NCBI GenBank assembly: GCA_964030475.1
Contig: CAXIPT010000007.1
Coordinates: forward strand, 1,928,848 to 1,992,847
DNA length: 64,000 bases
Source of the DNA: Tethya wilhelma
Taxonomy: Eukaryota; Porifera; Demospongiae; Tethyida; Tethyidae
Direction: 5' to 3'
In this document: piece after piece, positions 1 through 10,317 of the stretch
How the letters are laid out: every line of letters begins with the position of its first letter
Numbering within the stretch: the first letter of the stretch is position 1
Made by a program: the position numbers and the translations under genes
Notes under the pieces: generated by a model
Database searches by the model: none
Told to the model about the DNA's origin: nothing
Seen by the model: the letters and a program-made list of their open reading frames with translations, nothing else

Positions 1-2
1 AG

Positions 3-1070
3 TGGGACAACCAGCTCAGTTACAGCAGGAAGGCCGAGAGAGAGCTGAGGAAGAAACACGTCTTAGAGCTCAAGGAACACCCCAAGAGCTTACGTGTAAG
101 TGATGGCATTATTTAGACATAATATTGTCATGATTAAGGATATGAAGAGAGATTTTCATAAGCTTCTTAAACTTTGTGTGCCACAAAATTGTGCCATATC
201 TTAATAAACATGAAATAGTCCGCAGGCAATAAGAAGTTAGGAGCTTATGTATAATTTTTCCAACTGACTTATAATGTATATTCAACTAGATACAAGTGCT
301 ATAAAACAGACAATACTTGATCACTCTTATCTGCTTTTTTAAAAAGTTTTTTGCTCTCCTATAATGCCAGTTAGTGTGCATTAATTGATGTAAGTTTTAA
401 CCCTTATTCTCGTCTCCCCTTTCAGACGCAAGAATTACAAATCAAGAAGCAGTACAACGATACTGTTCGAATCCAGAACCGGCAATACAAGGCCCTCCAG
501 AGGCAGATGATCTCCACGGTGCCCAAGGACAGACACAAGGAGGTCCTGAGGCAGTCCAAGGAGGAGCAGATGAGGAAGATAGCCATGTTGGCCATGCAGT
601 ACGAGAGGACCATTGCCGACATGGCTCAACAGCAGACTGTGAGTTATTGTGTGGTAGTCTTTTTGCCCTTTTTTTCTTTCTTTTAAATTCATTTTGTGCC
701 TCAAAGTTTTTTAGCTTTATATACAGTATTACTGATTATCTATCAATTTTGTACTGCAATTGGTTCACAAAGATTGTTTTTACTCTATAGTATGACAATA
801 GGTGACAGTGAGTATATTATTGCATTCACGTTCACTCAACACCATGCCCCCCTCCCCCTCCCTCTCCTCCCCCTCCACAGGTGAAGCTGGACGAGACCCA
901 GTTGTCAGAACAAGAGGCCCTTAGGAAACAGCTCCAACAAGAACAAGAACTGCTACAGACTTTCCAAGAGAGTCAGGAGGCCAAACTGCTGGCTCAGCAC
1001 GAAAGAGAGAAGAAGGCACTAGACGAGAAGGTGGAGGCGAGCAAACGAGAGCTAGAAAAACAGGTTTGTG

Positions 1071-1115
<45 letters not shown>

Positions 1116-1498
1116 GCGTGTGTGTGTATGTGACATCAAACTTCTCATCTATGAAAAATTTTGATGAAAACCATCGATCCTTCAAAAAAGATTTTGGGGC
1201 AAGCGCATTACAAGATAACTCAAGTCCTAACAATTGCCTCTATTTACGTGAGTTTGCGTGTATAAATTGTTCATTTCTCCCTCAGATCTTTGAAGAGAGT
1301 ACGAAACTACAAAACTTACGACTGGAAAGACAAAAAGAACTCCAAAAGAGACATTTAAAAGAGTTACGAGATTTTGCCGAGGCTTTCTGCAACGATAAAG
1401 TGAGCATGACATCCGCTGACAGACAGAGTGCCGAACGGTCTTCACTCACTTCCGATCAGAGCAACACTAACGTTTCCATGGGAACGGCCTCACTGTGA
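3..1498 (+). CDS. TAOK: TAO-family Ser/Thr kinase, C-terminal part (partial)
   Basis: Only the last four coding exons are in the window: 3-95, 426-638, 881-1063 and 1286-1498, all joined in phase 0, giving about 233 residues. The product is the C-terminal coiled coil of a TAO kinase (STE20 group; MAP3K acting on p38/JNK and Hippo pathways). Runs such as KKHVLELKEHPKSLR, ELQIKKQYNDT, QYKALQRQM and KLDETQLSEQEALRKQLQQE follow the vertebrate TAOK tail block for block. The kinase domain lies left of the window. The third donor is followed directly by a (TG)n tract. The tail ends with a Ser/Thr-rich stretch. Possible poly(A) signals aataaa lie near 1541 and 1708. SLK/STK10 kinases have a related coiled coil, but the match is closest to TAOK. 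Confidence 0.88.
1064..1131. repeat. (TG)n microsatellite starting at a splice donor
   Basis: The tract begins at the donor of the third TAOK exon (cag|gtttgtgtgtg), so the donor site is part of or touches the repeat. Confidence 0.9.
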
Positions 1499-2359
1499 CA
1501 TCACTGAATGTCGGTTTATTATTATTATTATTGTGATTATAATAAACATAATTTTAGTCTTATTACAGGAGTGTAATTGTTACTATGTTGTGTAGTTGTA
1601 TTATTATTATTTTTTTTTTCTCTGTTAATAACTAACTTACTAGTGGTTTACATGTGATGTATTATAATAATTATTACTGTGGTCATTATAGTGTGAACTT
1701 TTTAAAAATAAATTAATTTAAATATATACCAGTTGTGTGACTTCTCACCTCTAAATAACTATTAATAACTTGATTTTCTATTTTTGTGTGTATTAGCAGC
1801 ATTCATAATAATTATTATTGTATGATAATACTCGGTATATATGTACCTGCGTGTGTACATGTGTAGTCTGACACACTGCAACATTATACGTATTATCGTG
1901 AAACCTCCAAACAAGGACACTTTGGGGACAATTAAGATTTGGCTTGTTTTGTCCATGTAGAGGTTTACAATACAGTGTCCCTGTCTCAGAGGATCCACGT
2001 ACTATCAGAGCTAGGTTCTACTGCATGTGAAGAGTGTGCCGTGTGTAAAGTAAACCAGGCCTTTTTGGTGAGGGTGGAAGGGGCTGGAGGGGAGGATAGT
2101 GCACGTGGCTGACAATACAAAACCTGTTGAGAACCAAGGGAAGCTCCATTTAGCAGTGACTGCTACAGTTCTCTCTGCAAAGAGTACCTATATAGCTATA
2201 TAGTAATTTTTTATGATCATTACAACCAGCTGTGTATATAGCTATATAAATCATCTCCATGGCAACCAGTCAACAAACAAAGCAAACATACATTAATTGG
2301 AGAGTTCATTTTTGATGAATTATAAAAAATTTTTTTTATCTATCTAATTAACTATCTGA
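1499..2359. other. Convergent 3' intergenic region, TAOK / C22orf15-like
   Basis: Both neighbours end here. AT-rich with aataaa signals near 1541 and 1708 for the left gene. No coding or repeat structure beyond short ATT runs is seen. Confidence 0.6.
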
Positions 2360-3532
2360 TTATGTTTTACTCTTCCCGCCTCCTCTGCTGATGCTGGCCC
2401 GTTTACCCTTGGTAGCTGCTGAGGTTGAGGTTTGGTGAGTGAGACTGGTCTTGGAGTGCTTCTTAGTGTGCTGGTGGACTTTAGACCATGCCTTGCCAGT
2501 GGGCTTGCTCTCTCCTGCCTTGGGGTTGGAGAGGGAGTCTAGCTTCGTGGCTAGTTCAGACGGGATGTCCTCCAAAAGAGACACATACTTGGATACACCA
2601 GAGTCTCTCTCTGTATAATAATATTGAATTGTGGAACCGTGCATGCATAATATCAATGGTGGTTGAAATGAGATCAATAATAGAAGGTAGGAACCTGCAA
2701 GAAAACGAGACTACATAGCCTCCTTAACTCCTCTATATTGTTTAAGGAAAGAGAAGAGTCAGTCTGGAACGTGGCTGCTACTCAAGTTCTAATGTGACCT
2801 AGAGGCTTCCAAGAAGTTAGAAGAGCAGTTGACAGACATAAATTATGGCCTCTGTCTTGAATCTTAATTAACAGGGTCCTAAATTACTCAATGCACTATT
2901 TTGTTTACTGTAGGCTCTAACTTTATACAATACTCACTGTAGATGGCAAGGAGGACATATTCTGCTCGCAGTGTGAACAGTTCAGCACCATTGTCCAGTG
3001 ACTCCTCCTTCAGTTCAATAACGTCCCCACACACAGTACCTCTACGGTCAGTCTCTATGAGAGCCACACCAGCTGCAGGGACAGCAGGAGTGGGAGGATT
3101 TTGCATGACTTATAAATTTACAGACCACAAAGTTTTGACTGGTGTGTATAAGTATTAAAATAGGTATGGGGTGTGTGGAAATTGAAAGTATAAACTTTGA
3201 AACTTCAGAATCATTAATTTTGAGTTCAATCCCTTTTTGATGAGTGCCAAGTGAATGTACTACTGACATAGATTCTGAGTTTAGTAACTCAGTCTTGTAG
3301 ACTATTTTTTAAAACTATACAATCATGCATGCACCTCCTCTGGGACAATGGCATCTGTTTCTAATATCATTCACCAGTTGTATCAGTGAGCAATCTGGGT
3401 TAAACAGCTGCTCTTCCCTACCTGAAATACAACAAAATTTATAAATTTATGAGTCAGTAAGTAGCTAAGTTATAGTTCTATTGATAGAAAAATCAGAGCA
3501 AACTTACTTCCATATTTGATTGTGATAAACAT
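2360..3532 (-). CDS. C22orf15/CXorf65-family ubiquitin-like small protein
   Basis: Four exons read on the minus strand: 3532-3508, 3421-3335, 3072-2938 and 2610-2360. They sum to 498 nt, a 165-residue protein with consistent phases. It starts MFITIKYG, continues with LFNPDCSLIQLVNDIR, then an acidic central strand region (GDVIELKEESLDNGA), a Y-rich strand and a basic Ser/Lys-rich tail. This order (MFI.., L.N..C, L..LV..IR, then YVSLLE...L) is that of vertebrate C22orf15 and CXorf65, small proteins with a ubiquitin-like N-terminus and no known biochemical function. The first coding exon is only 25 nt. The gene is divergent from MBTPS2, with a MITE between. Family assignment is from pattern recognition; function is unknown. 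Confidence 0.72.
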
Positions 3533-4542
3533 TGTTTTATTTTTCAGTGGTAAACCATAGTGATCTAACAACTTAGAAATGTAAATGAGGTGCGATTTGT
3601 TGATTGCCACTCCCCTTAGCTTACTCAAAGTTTGCTGAATCAGCATTATCTTGTGGGTGGAGTCTCAGTCACATGGTATATACATGGTATGGACCGATAT
3701 CAGAGGAGGTTGGAACCGGAAGCACGTGATTAATTTACGTAGACGTTAACCATGATTTGTTCTCCAATGGTTGCAATACATTTTGTTAATACTCTGTGTT
3801 TTGTCAAAAGTAGCAAAGATCAGCAAAGATGATGTGGATTGTGCGAATAACTAAGTAGAATGGAAAGTATTTAAGACCCGTACCCAACCGTCCACTTCTG
3901 TTATTGCGAGCAATGGCTGCATTTGCTTCAAGGGGGTGTGGCACTTGTGCAATTTGGTCGAAATGGCTGTCTACTCTCCTTTGGGCGTCCTTTGAGAATG
4001 TCAACTGCGTCTACCAGTGAGGATGAAACTAGGGCTCTAGTACTGATCTAACTTCAAAAATAAAAACAGTCGTAAACTACTGTTCTGTCTTCATTTGACC
4101 ATCATTATCTGATACTTCTTCAGTGGCACCATGATATCCGAAAAACTAGAAACAGTTCCACGCTCTCTAGTATGAGGGGAAATGAGATGCTCTTTTCAGG
4201 AAGAATCAGTGAAAGACAACAATTTTGTTGGGCTTTCTTGCATATTCTGCTTCTTCTTATTCTTCTTTATGCCTCCTCGTTGGAGAGTTCACGTGACATA
4301 ATATGCATTCCATGCATTCCAAAGCGCAAAAGCGCTACGCAAAATCACTTGACAATCACGTGATTTTACATCCGGTTCCAACCTCCTCTGGACCGATATC
4401 AAGAGGACACGTCATGTAACTCTACTCCTCTCTCTCTTTCTTCCACAACTCTGACCCCGCTGGCTTCTCGTCCCTCCTGGGCTTGGAGACGGTCTCAGGT
4501 CAGCCGAATATCGCACCGAGTGAACTCTGAAAACCGTCTGAT
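3533..4542. promoter_or_regulatory. Shared upstream region of the C22orf15-like gene and MBTPS2
   Basis: About 1 kb between two divergent start codons. Most of it is one inserted inverted-repeat element (3701-4390), so the ancestral shared promoter region was only about 0.3 kb. A CT-rich stretch lies just before MBTPS2 (4425-4445). No core promoter motif can be named with confidence. Confidence 0.45.
3701..4390. mobile_element. MITE with CAGAGGAGG termini and 9-bp target duplication
   Basis: The ends are perfect inverted repeats of 20 bp (cagaggaggttggaaccgga at 3701-3720; its complement at 4371-4390). The element is flanked on both sides by gaccgatat (3692-3700 and 4391-4399), a 9-bp target-site duplication. 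Subterminal cacgtgatt motifs are also inverted. It is 690 bp long and has no transposase-like ORF, so it is non-autonomous. The 9-bp duplication fits Mutator-like or Merlin-like transposases better than Tc1/mariner. Related short elements lie at 28081-28224 and 62599-62737. Confidence 0.88.
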
Positions 4543-6006
4543 ATGTCCGTGACTCACTCCCTGGGTGGTGTTACTTTATTTTGGTGCGTACTCTTCATCA
4601 TTGACAAGGCCCTGAGAAGATACCGGCCGTGGAAATCATCATACCTCCAATGGCTCGAAGATAAAGGGATAACCCTCTCATTTGCTCACATAAGATGCTA
4701 CACGACCAAATTCAATCGGTTCTTTGAACTGGTCAGTAAAAGCAGCGAATCTGTATGTCGGTGTTGGTTTGGTATGGGAGCTCTTATTGGAGTTCTGTTA
4801 CTAGTCACATCAATCGGTGTTTTAGCGTTTACCCTCTACCAAACGTTCACGGTCACCGATAGCTCACAACAGCTTCTCACTCCAGTCATGCCTGGTGTCA
4901 ACCTACCATGGAGAGAGATCCTCTACTATCTACTCACTCTCGTGGTCTGTGGCATCTTTCACGAGGCTGGTCATGCACTAGCGGCCACGACTGAACGTGT
5001 CCGAGTGAACGGATTTGGTATGTTTGTGCTGTTTTTGTATCCTGGGGCATTTGTCGATCTCCATTCGGACCACCTCAGTGTGATTTCTCCACGACGACAA
5101 TTGAGGATCTACTGTGCCGGTGTGTGGCATAACGTGATATTGGTCCTATGTGCTGTGGGAGTGTTGTGGTTGTTGCCCATGGCACTCGTTCCATTTTATT
5201 CGACCGGGTCAGGAGTCACTGTGACACATGTGCCAAGTGATAGCGTTTTTGCTGCAAAATTGCAGCCGGGCTATGTTATCACGTCCATCAATACTTGCCC
5301 AATTTTCACTAACACTGAGTGGTATAGCTGTATCGATGAAATAGCTATGGCTCCACAATATGGCTACTGTGTGCCACTCGAAATGATGGCTAAATCGCAG
5401 GTTTTCACTATGAACCAGACCTCCTTGGCAACGGATGGCACTCGTGAATGCTGTGACGAAGACTCGCTGAGTGACATCTGTTTTCATGTGGTCTACGGCA
5501 AGCAGCGCCCCAGTGAGTTCCGATGTCTGACTGCTAGAACTATAAGCGCAATGGAGTCTTGTACAAATGCAAGAGACTGCAAAGGAGTACGTGACTATGG
5601 TTGTGCCTTTCCTGCTGTTACCTCTCCGAGCAGGTTGGTTCGAATTTCACACACGAGCGGAGATGACGTTTTGTTTCTTGGCGATCCTCGAGCACTTGCG
5701 TACATGCTGACGACTTCAAGTTACATTCCCAACACACCTAACACTCTCATCTGGCTCCCAGACCTCCTTCAAACACTGTGCACCTACTTTATCTCCATTT
5801 CGAGTGCTCTGGCTTTACTCAACATGGTGCCTGCATATTTTCTCGACGGACAATGGACGCTGATAGTTCTGGTGGAGCTGATGTTGGAGAAAAGGATACC
5901 AGATGCCAAGAGAAGAAGACTGCTTTGTAACTGCATTCTAGTGTCCGGTTCACTTCTACTAGGGATCAATATTTGCTTGGCAATATGGACGTTAGTGAAT
6001 TGGTAA
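4543..6006 (+). CDS. MBTPS2: Membrane-bound site-2 protease (S2P)
   Basis: A 487-residue single-exon ORF (human S2P has 519). S2P is an intramembrane zinc metalloprotease of the Golgi that releases SREBP and ATF6 from the membrane after site-1 cleavage. The zinc motif HEAGH is at residues 140-144 in a hydrophobic segment (VVCGIFHEAGHALAA). The third zinc ligand is Asp435 in NMVPAYFLDGQW (427-438), matching the LDG motif of the family. Hydrophobic segments are visible near 10-20, 78-100, 126-146, 165-180, 190-215, 410-430 and 460-485. The region between about 285 and 355 is Cys-rich, as in animal S2P luminal/PDZ-like insertions. No intron is present, unlike every other long gene here. A damaged copy of its 3' end lies at 9539-10067. 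Confidence 0.95.
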   Translation: MSVTHSLGGVTLFWCVLFIIDKALRRYRPWKSSYLQWLEDKGITLSFAHIRCYTTKFNRFFELVSKSSESVCRCWFGMGALIGVLLLVTSIGVLAFTLYQTFTVTDSSQQLLTPVMPGVNLPWREILYYLLTLVVCGIFHEAGHALAATTERVRVNGFGMFVLFLYPGAFVDLHSDHLSVISPRRQLRIYCAGVWHNVILVLCAVGVLWLLPMALVPFYSTGSGVTVTHVPSDSVFAAKLQPGYVITSINTCPIFTNTEWYSCIDEIAMAPQYGYCVPLEMMAKSQVFTMNQTSLATDGTRECCDEDSLSDICFHVVYGKQRPSEFRCLTARTISAMESCTNARDCKGVRDYGCAFPAVTSPSRLVRISHTSGDDVLFLGDPRALAYMLTTSSYIPNTPNTLIWLPDLLQTLCTYFISISSALALLNMVPAYFLDGQWTLIVLVELMLEKRIPDAKRRRLLCNCILVSGSLLLGINICLAIWTLVNW

Positions 6007-6235
6007 ACAGCACGAGCTTGCATTCTGCATAGCTATAATAATGATGTCTATAGGTTCAAATTTTCACCACAATGTCAAAAAAATTCTGTTTCTGTATGCT
6101 TTTATTATTTTGGTTAACTTATAACATCAGTCACATATCAAATTATAACTTATCAGCATGCTCGTGGATATTGTACGGTACTAATCCTTTATCAGCAGTG
6201 CATGAATGTTCAACCATACACACAGTCTCAGCTAG
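6007..6235. other. Convergent 3' spacer MBTPS2 / GGT-A
   Basis: Short spacer of 229 bp between two stop codons. The same junction is repeated in damaged form at 10068-10317, showing that both genes were duplicated together. Confidence 0.6.
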
Positions 6236-8097
6236 TTAGTATCCGTCAGGTTTTCCTCCTTTCCAAGGGTCTGACACCGCATGTATTACTCCAGGTGACT
6301 CAACATGTATTCCATGCACCACACCAATAATCCCTTCTAATTGTTTGATTTTATGGCCTCGCTCTTTGAGACCTTGCCGATACTCTTCTGGAAAGTCTCT
6401 CGGAACGAGTACATGGTTGGGATAAAGTTGATGGTGAAATCGCCTGTTTGATTTGGCTGCTTCGTGTAGGGGGATTTTAAAAGCAAAGACATCGAGTATA
6501 ACCTGCATAATAATAAATTTAAACATGCATGATGATCATAGTTCAAACAATTAAGATACAATGTCATAGACATGTATGCATGCATGTGTACCTGTGCCAC
6601 AGCTGAAGTGATGGGAGGACCTCCAGCAGAGCCAATAACCATTTTCACCTCCCCACCTTCCACAATCACTGTAGGTGCAATGTAAGACAATGCTCTCTTG
6701 CTAGGTTCAATGAAGTTAGGCTCAGATGGCACAAACGAATACTTATTGGTCATGCTAGGGATGCTAAAATTGCACATCTCATTGTTGAATATGACTCCAG
6801 AACTCTTAGATCTCACCATACTACCAAAGCTTAGTGAGGAAACAGCAATAAATTATAACTGAACCAGGAGACAATAATATTACTATAACATTTTTTTTTA
6901 TTATTATAATACTCACTAGAAATTGATAGTGCTAGTGATGGATACAGCATCTCCATTGGATGCTACCAAGGACAAGTGTGAAGTCCCATGATCGTGAACT
7001 TCTTTTTGCGAGACATTGAATGGCTCTGTATAGTATTCTGGTTCATGTGTGGTGCTGTCACTGATCTTTCCAAACATGGCCTTGGCTGTTTGCTCTTCTA
7101 ACATGAAATCAACCACCTACACATATTATACAGTTGCAATGAAAAGCAATTGATGTGCACTCACTAAGCTGCTTGCTAAATAGCTGTTTATGGTAATAAT
7201 ATCACCTCTCTTGTGGCATGATTGAACTCAGGGTCACCCAATCTGAGTTTTTGAGCACCAGCAAATTTGAATGCCTCAATAATACGATGGTAAGAAAGAC
7301 TACCAAAGTCTCTCTTTGTTAAGTTGTATTCTGGGAATGTATGCAGGAGTAACTGTTATAATAATTATCAAAATTAAGATTATAATTTACAGTTTGTTGG
7401 TATATACCATGCAGTCAAATACTCTTTTGCAGCATTGTGTCTCCTCTAACCTTCTAATGTATTTAGTATCAGTCCCAGCACTGGCCCTCCAGCTGGTGCA
7501 GAGACACCATACACGTCTAGTCCCATGAACTTTGTGGCTGTGACATCTCGCTCTACTGCCCTGTAGCATTTAAAATCCTCTAGGGTTAATATGCTATTGT
7601 ACTCCTGGAGATCTTTGAGCATGGCTTCTGTCAGTTCACTGTTGTAGAAGTGATCAGCTCCTTTCTCTCCAATTTCCCTGAGTGTGTCTGCTAGTTTTTC
7701 TTGCCTGAGAATGTCACCTTCCTTGAGGAGTTCTCCATTGGGTGCAAGGATCTCCCTGAATCAGAAATTAAGGTAGTACATTAGTGATATCAAATACAAG
7801 TGAACATATACATAACAGCTAGCAAGAGTACATACAGCACTTTCACAATTGCTTCACATGATATAGTCTGAATGGCTTCCACAAATTTGCTCAAGTGCAT
7901 GCACATATGCAAGCACACACATCACACACATACACATAATAATACTACACTTTCTCAAGATCATATCTTTATCTTTGTGAGCTAAGCTCTCCGGGCCTCG
8001 TAATCCAGAGGGTCTTGGTTCTAGGTTCCCCACCTACATACCTTAACGTAAGGTAAGCGGGAAGCCTGGAACAAGCTACACATGCACACACACACAC

Positions 8098-8139
<42 letters not shown>

Positions 8140-8846
8140 GCACACACGCACACACGCACACACACACACAGGCACACATACACACACACTGTAAGACAAT
8201 CTTACACTAAATCAAGGAACTCTCCAGAGGTAATGACTTCCCTTTTATAATTTATAGCTCGTGCTATAGTAGGTGACACTGGAAATCCATTTCGTGCCAG
8301 CTCTACTGCTGGTTGAAACAGATCTGCCCATGGCAACACACCAAACCTCTTCCAAGCCATTTCCAAACCACGCAGTTCACCAGGGACACAAATTGCCAAT
8401 CCACCTATTAATGATGACATGCAGATGAAAGACTCGGTGGCATGAAAGTTCAATGGAATGCATGACATTGCCCATGCAGCTAGGCGGGCCCAAATTAACT
8501 TTACATTCTATAATAATTATTATATATAGCAGTTAGTCATTATACCATATTCTGTAGCAGTCTGTCCAGTATCATTGTACATGTAGGTGGAGGCTCTCAT
8601 TGGTGCTGTCTCTCTGTAGTCAATGGCATAGGCCTTTCTGCTGGTGGCATTGTAATAAACCATGAACCCTCCCCCTCCAATGCCTGTGGAGTGAAGATTG
8701 ACCACACCTACACAAAGAACACTGGCAATAGCAGCATCCACAGCACTGCCACCTTTCTTTAAGATGTTGCTCCCGACTGTAGAGCAGCTAGCAGCGTCTG
8801 CAGCAACAGCTGCATGTTGATATATGCCACTGAATGACTCAGACAT
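6236..8846 (-). CDS. GGT1-like: Gamma-glutamyltransferase, copy A (intact frame, no membrane anchor)
   Basis: Seven exons: 8846-8546, 8404-8206, 7755-7451, 7330-7206, 7116-6917, 6829-6592 and 6502-6236; total 1635 nt, 544 residues, every splice phase consistent. GGT cleaves the gamma-glutamyl bond of extracellular glutathione and self-processes into two chains. Visible landmarks: GGSAVDAAIA and HSTGIGGGGFM in the large chain, the nucleophile Thr355 in HGTSHLSL, STINFYFGS, IVEGGEVKMVIGSAGG near the C-terminus, and the family end KGGKPDGY. The first Met (8846) is just before the conserved SFSG.YQHAAVA block; the cytoplasmic tail and signal anchor seen in copy B are absent and an in-frame stop lies upstream. 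A possible extra 5' exon ends at a good donor near 8905, but it encodes no hydrophobic anchor. Without an anchor the product may not reach the cell surface. Confidence 0.9.
8084..8190. repeat. (CA)n microsatellite in a GGT-A intron
   Basis: Imperfect CA repeat with interspersed cgca and ggca units, just downstream (on the minus strand) of the donor of the second coding exon. Confidence 0.85.
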
Positions 8847-9138
8847 GTACCGACGGCGCGCGAAGCTTAAGGGCAGATTTCAAGGCAGATAATTATACTT
8901 ACTGATGGAAATTGCTTTATCACGGTACAGGGAAAGCATAGATGAGAGCATCTATATGATGAAAGACACTCATCAATTTTAGAGGAAGCGATTGATCAGT
9001 GCATTAATATACATGCGCACGCGCGGCAAACTTGAGTGACATCGCCGATATACATGAGGCATACCCAGAACCAATAATATGCGCATCTATATAGAAACAT
9101 AATTATTACATAAATTTAAAAAAGTAATATCTACTACT
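8847..9138. other. Region upstream of GGT-A
   Basis: Similarity to the GGT-B locus stops abruptly at the first coding exon (around 8846). A short minus-strand ORF ending in a clean GTAAGT donor near 8905 could be a replacement 5' exon. A patch rich in cgcgc lies at 8853-8865. Nothing else recognised. Confidence 0.4.
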
Positions 9139-9400
9139 AATCGTCTGGTTTTCCTCCTTTCCTTGGGTCTGACACAGCATGAGTATCACTCCAGGTGATG
9201 CCACATGTAAGTTCCTTGAACCACAGCAAATGCTGCAGCTTCCTTGAAGTTCCTTCACTTCATGATGTTTCTCTTCAAGACCAGTACAATATATGGTTAT
9301 TATTCTTCGGCATGCAGGAAACGTTGCTCCACGCTGATTTAAGTTTGGGGTTTGGATACAGCTGGTGATGAAGACTTTTCAAAAGGATGGCATTTTCTAT
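9139..9400 (-). pseudogene. Relic last exon of a third GGT copy
   Basis: The stretch resembles the final exons at 6236-6502 and 10318-10590 (tctggttttcctcctttcc, gggtctgacacagcatg, ctccaggtga) but carries many substitutions and small deletions, so no frame survives. It stands alone, without the other GGT exons. Confidence 0.75.
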
Positions 9401-9438
9401 CAATGACTCAAGACATTGAGAATGATTTATAGATTTGT

Positions 9439-9526
9439 TTGTGTGTGTGTGTGCATATGTGTGTGTTATGTGTGCATGGAGTGTGTGTATGTGTGTGTGC
9501 ATATGTGTGTGTGCATGTGTGTGGAC
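9439..9526. repeat. (GT)n-rich tract
   Basis: Imperfect GT/ATGT repeat between the GGT relic and the MBTPS2 fragment. Confidence 0.8.
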
Positions 9527-9538
9527 ATCTAACTTGTG

Positions 9539-10067
9539 TTCATGCTGACGACTTCAATTTATATTCCCAACACACCTAATACCGTAAATCTTCTAAAAAT
9601 TCGGCGCAAAAAAATTAAATACGTTCGAGCTTTGCCGAATTTTATTCATCGCATGTGCCACGTGCGCATGCTCAATTGCGCTTTGCATATGTTAGTATAA
9701 TTATACACATGACGACCTTTGCCGAAAAATTAGAGGTAAATTCAATAAATCTGGTAAAGGGTGCCGAATAATAAGAGGTGACGAATTTTTAGAAGATCTA
9801 CGGTACTCTCGTCTGGCTATCAGACCTCCTTCAAACACTATAATTATATGCACAATACTTTATCTCCATTTCGAGTGCTCTAGCTCTACTCAACATGGTG
9901 CCTGGCATATTTTCTCAATGGACAATGGACACTGATGGTTAATTTTGGTGGAGCAGATACCAGATGCCAATAAGAAGACTGCTTTGTAACTGCATTCTAG
10001 TGTCTGTTTCGCTTGTACTAGGGATTAATATTTGCTTCCATGGCAATATGGACGTTAGTGAATTGGT
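9539..10067 (+). pseudogene. Broken 3' fragment of MBTPS2
   Basis: Sequence from catgctgacgacttc to gacgttagtgaattgg repeats the last ~300 nt of the MBTPS2 ORF (compare 5704-6004) with substitutions, small indels and loss of the LDG codons (ctcaatgga where the gene has ctcgacgga). It is interrupted at 9582-9803 by a TA-flanked MITE. It starts abruptly with no 5' part. Its position next to GGT-B mirrors MBTPS2 next to GGT-A. Confidence 0.92.
9582..9803. mobile_element. TA-flanked MITE inside the MBTPS2 pseudogene
   Basis: Inverted ends ccgtaaatcttctaaaaat at the left and the complement (attcgt..attttta gaagatctacgg type) at the right, bounded by ta on both sides. About 222 bp, non-coding. TA target duplication is typical of Tc1/mariner-driven elements. 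Confidence 0.85.
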
Positions 10068-10317
10068 ATATAGACTGCATGAGCTTGCATTTGCATAGCT
10101 ATACATAATAATGAGGTTCAAATTTTTACCACAATGTCAAAAAAATTACTTTTATATAAATTATGTTTGCTATTTTTATTTTGGTTAACTGTATAATATC
10201 AGTTACACATTAATAACTTGTCAGAGTGCTTGTGGATATTGTACAGTACCTATCGGCCTTTATCAGCAGTGCATTAAGTGTTCAACCATGCATGCACATG
10301 TACACAGTCTCAGCTAG
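10068..10317. other. Duplicated spacer MBTPS2-fragment / GGT-B
   Basis: Matches 6007-6235 in order (gagcttgcatt, caaatttt..caccacaatgtcaaaaaaatt, cagcagtgcat), with indels. It marks the right part of the tandem duplication. Confidence 0.7.

Noticed and set aside
4172..4363. 63-codon ORF between the C22orf15-like gene and MBTPS2
   Set aside because: It lies wholly inside the MITE 3701-4390 and shows no transposase or other family motif.
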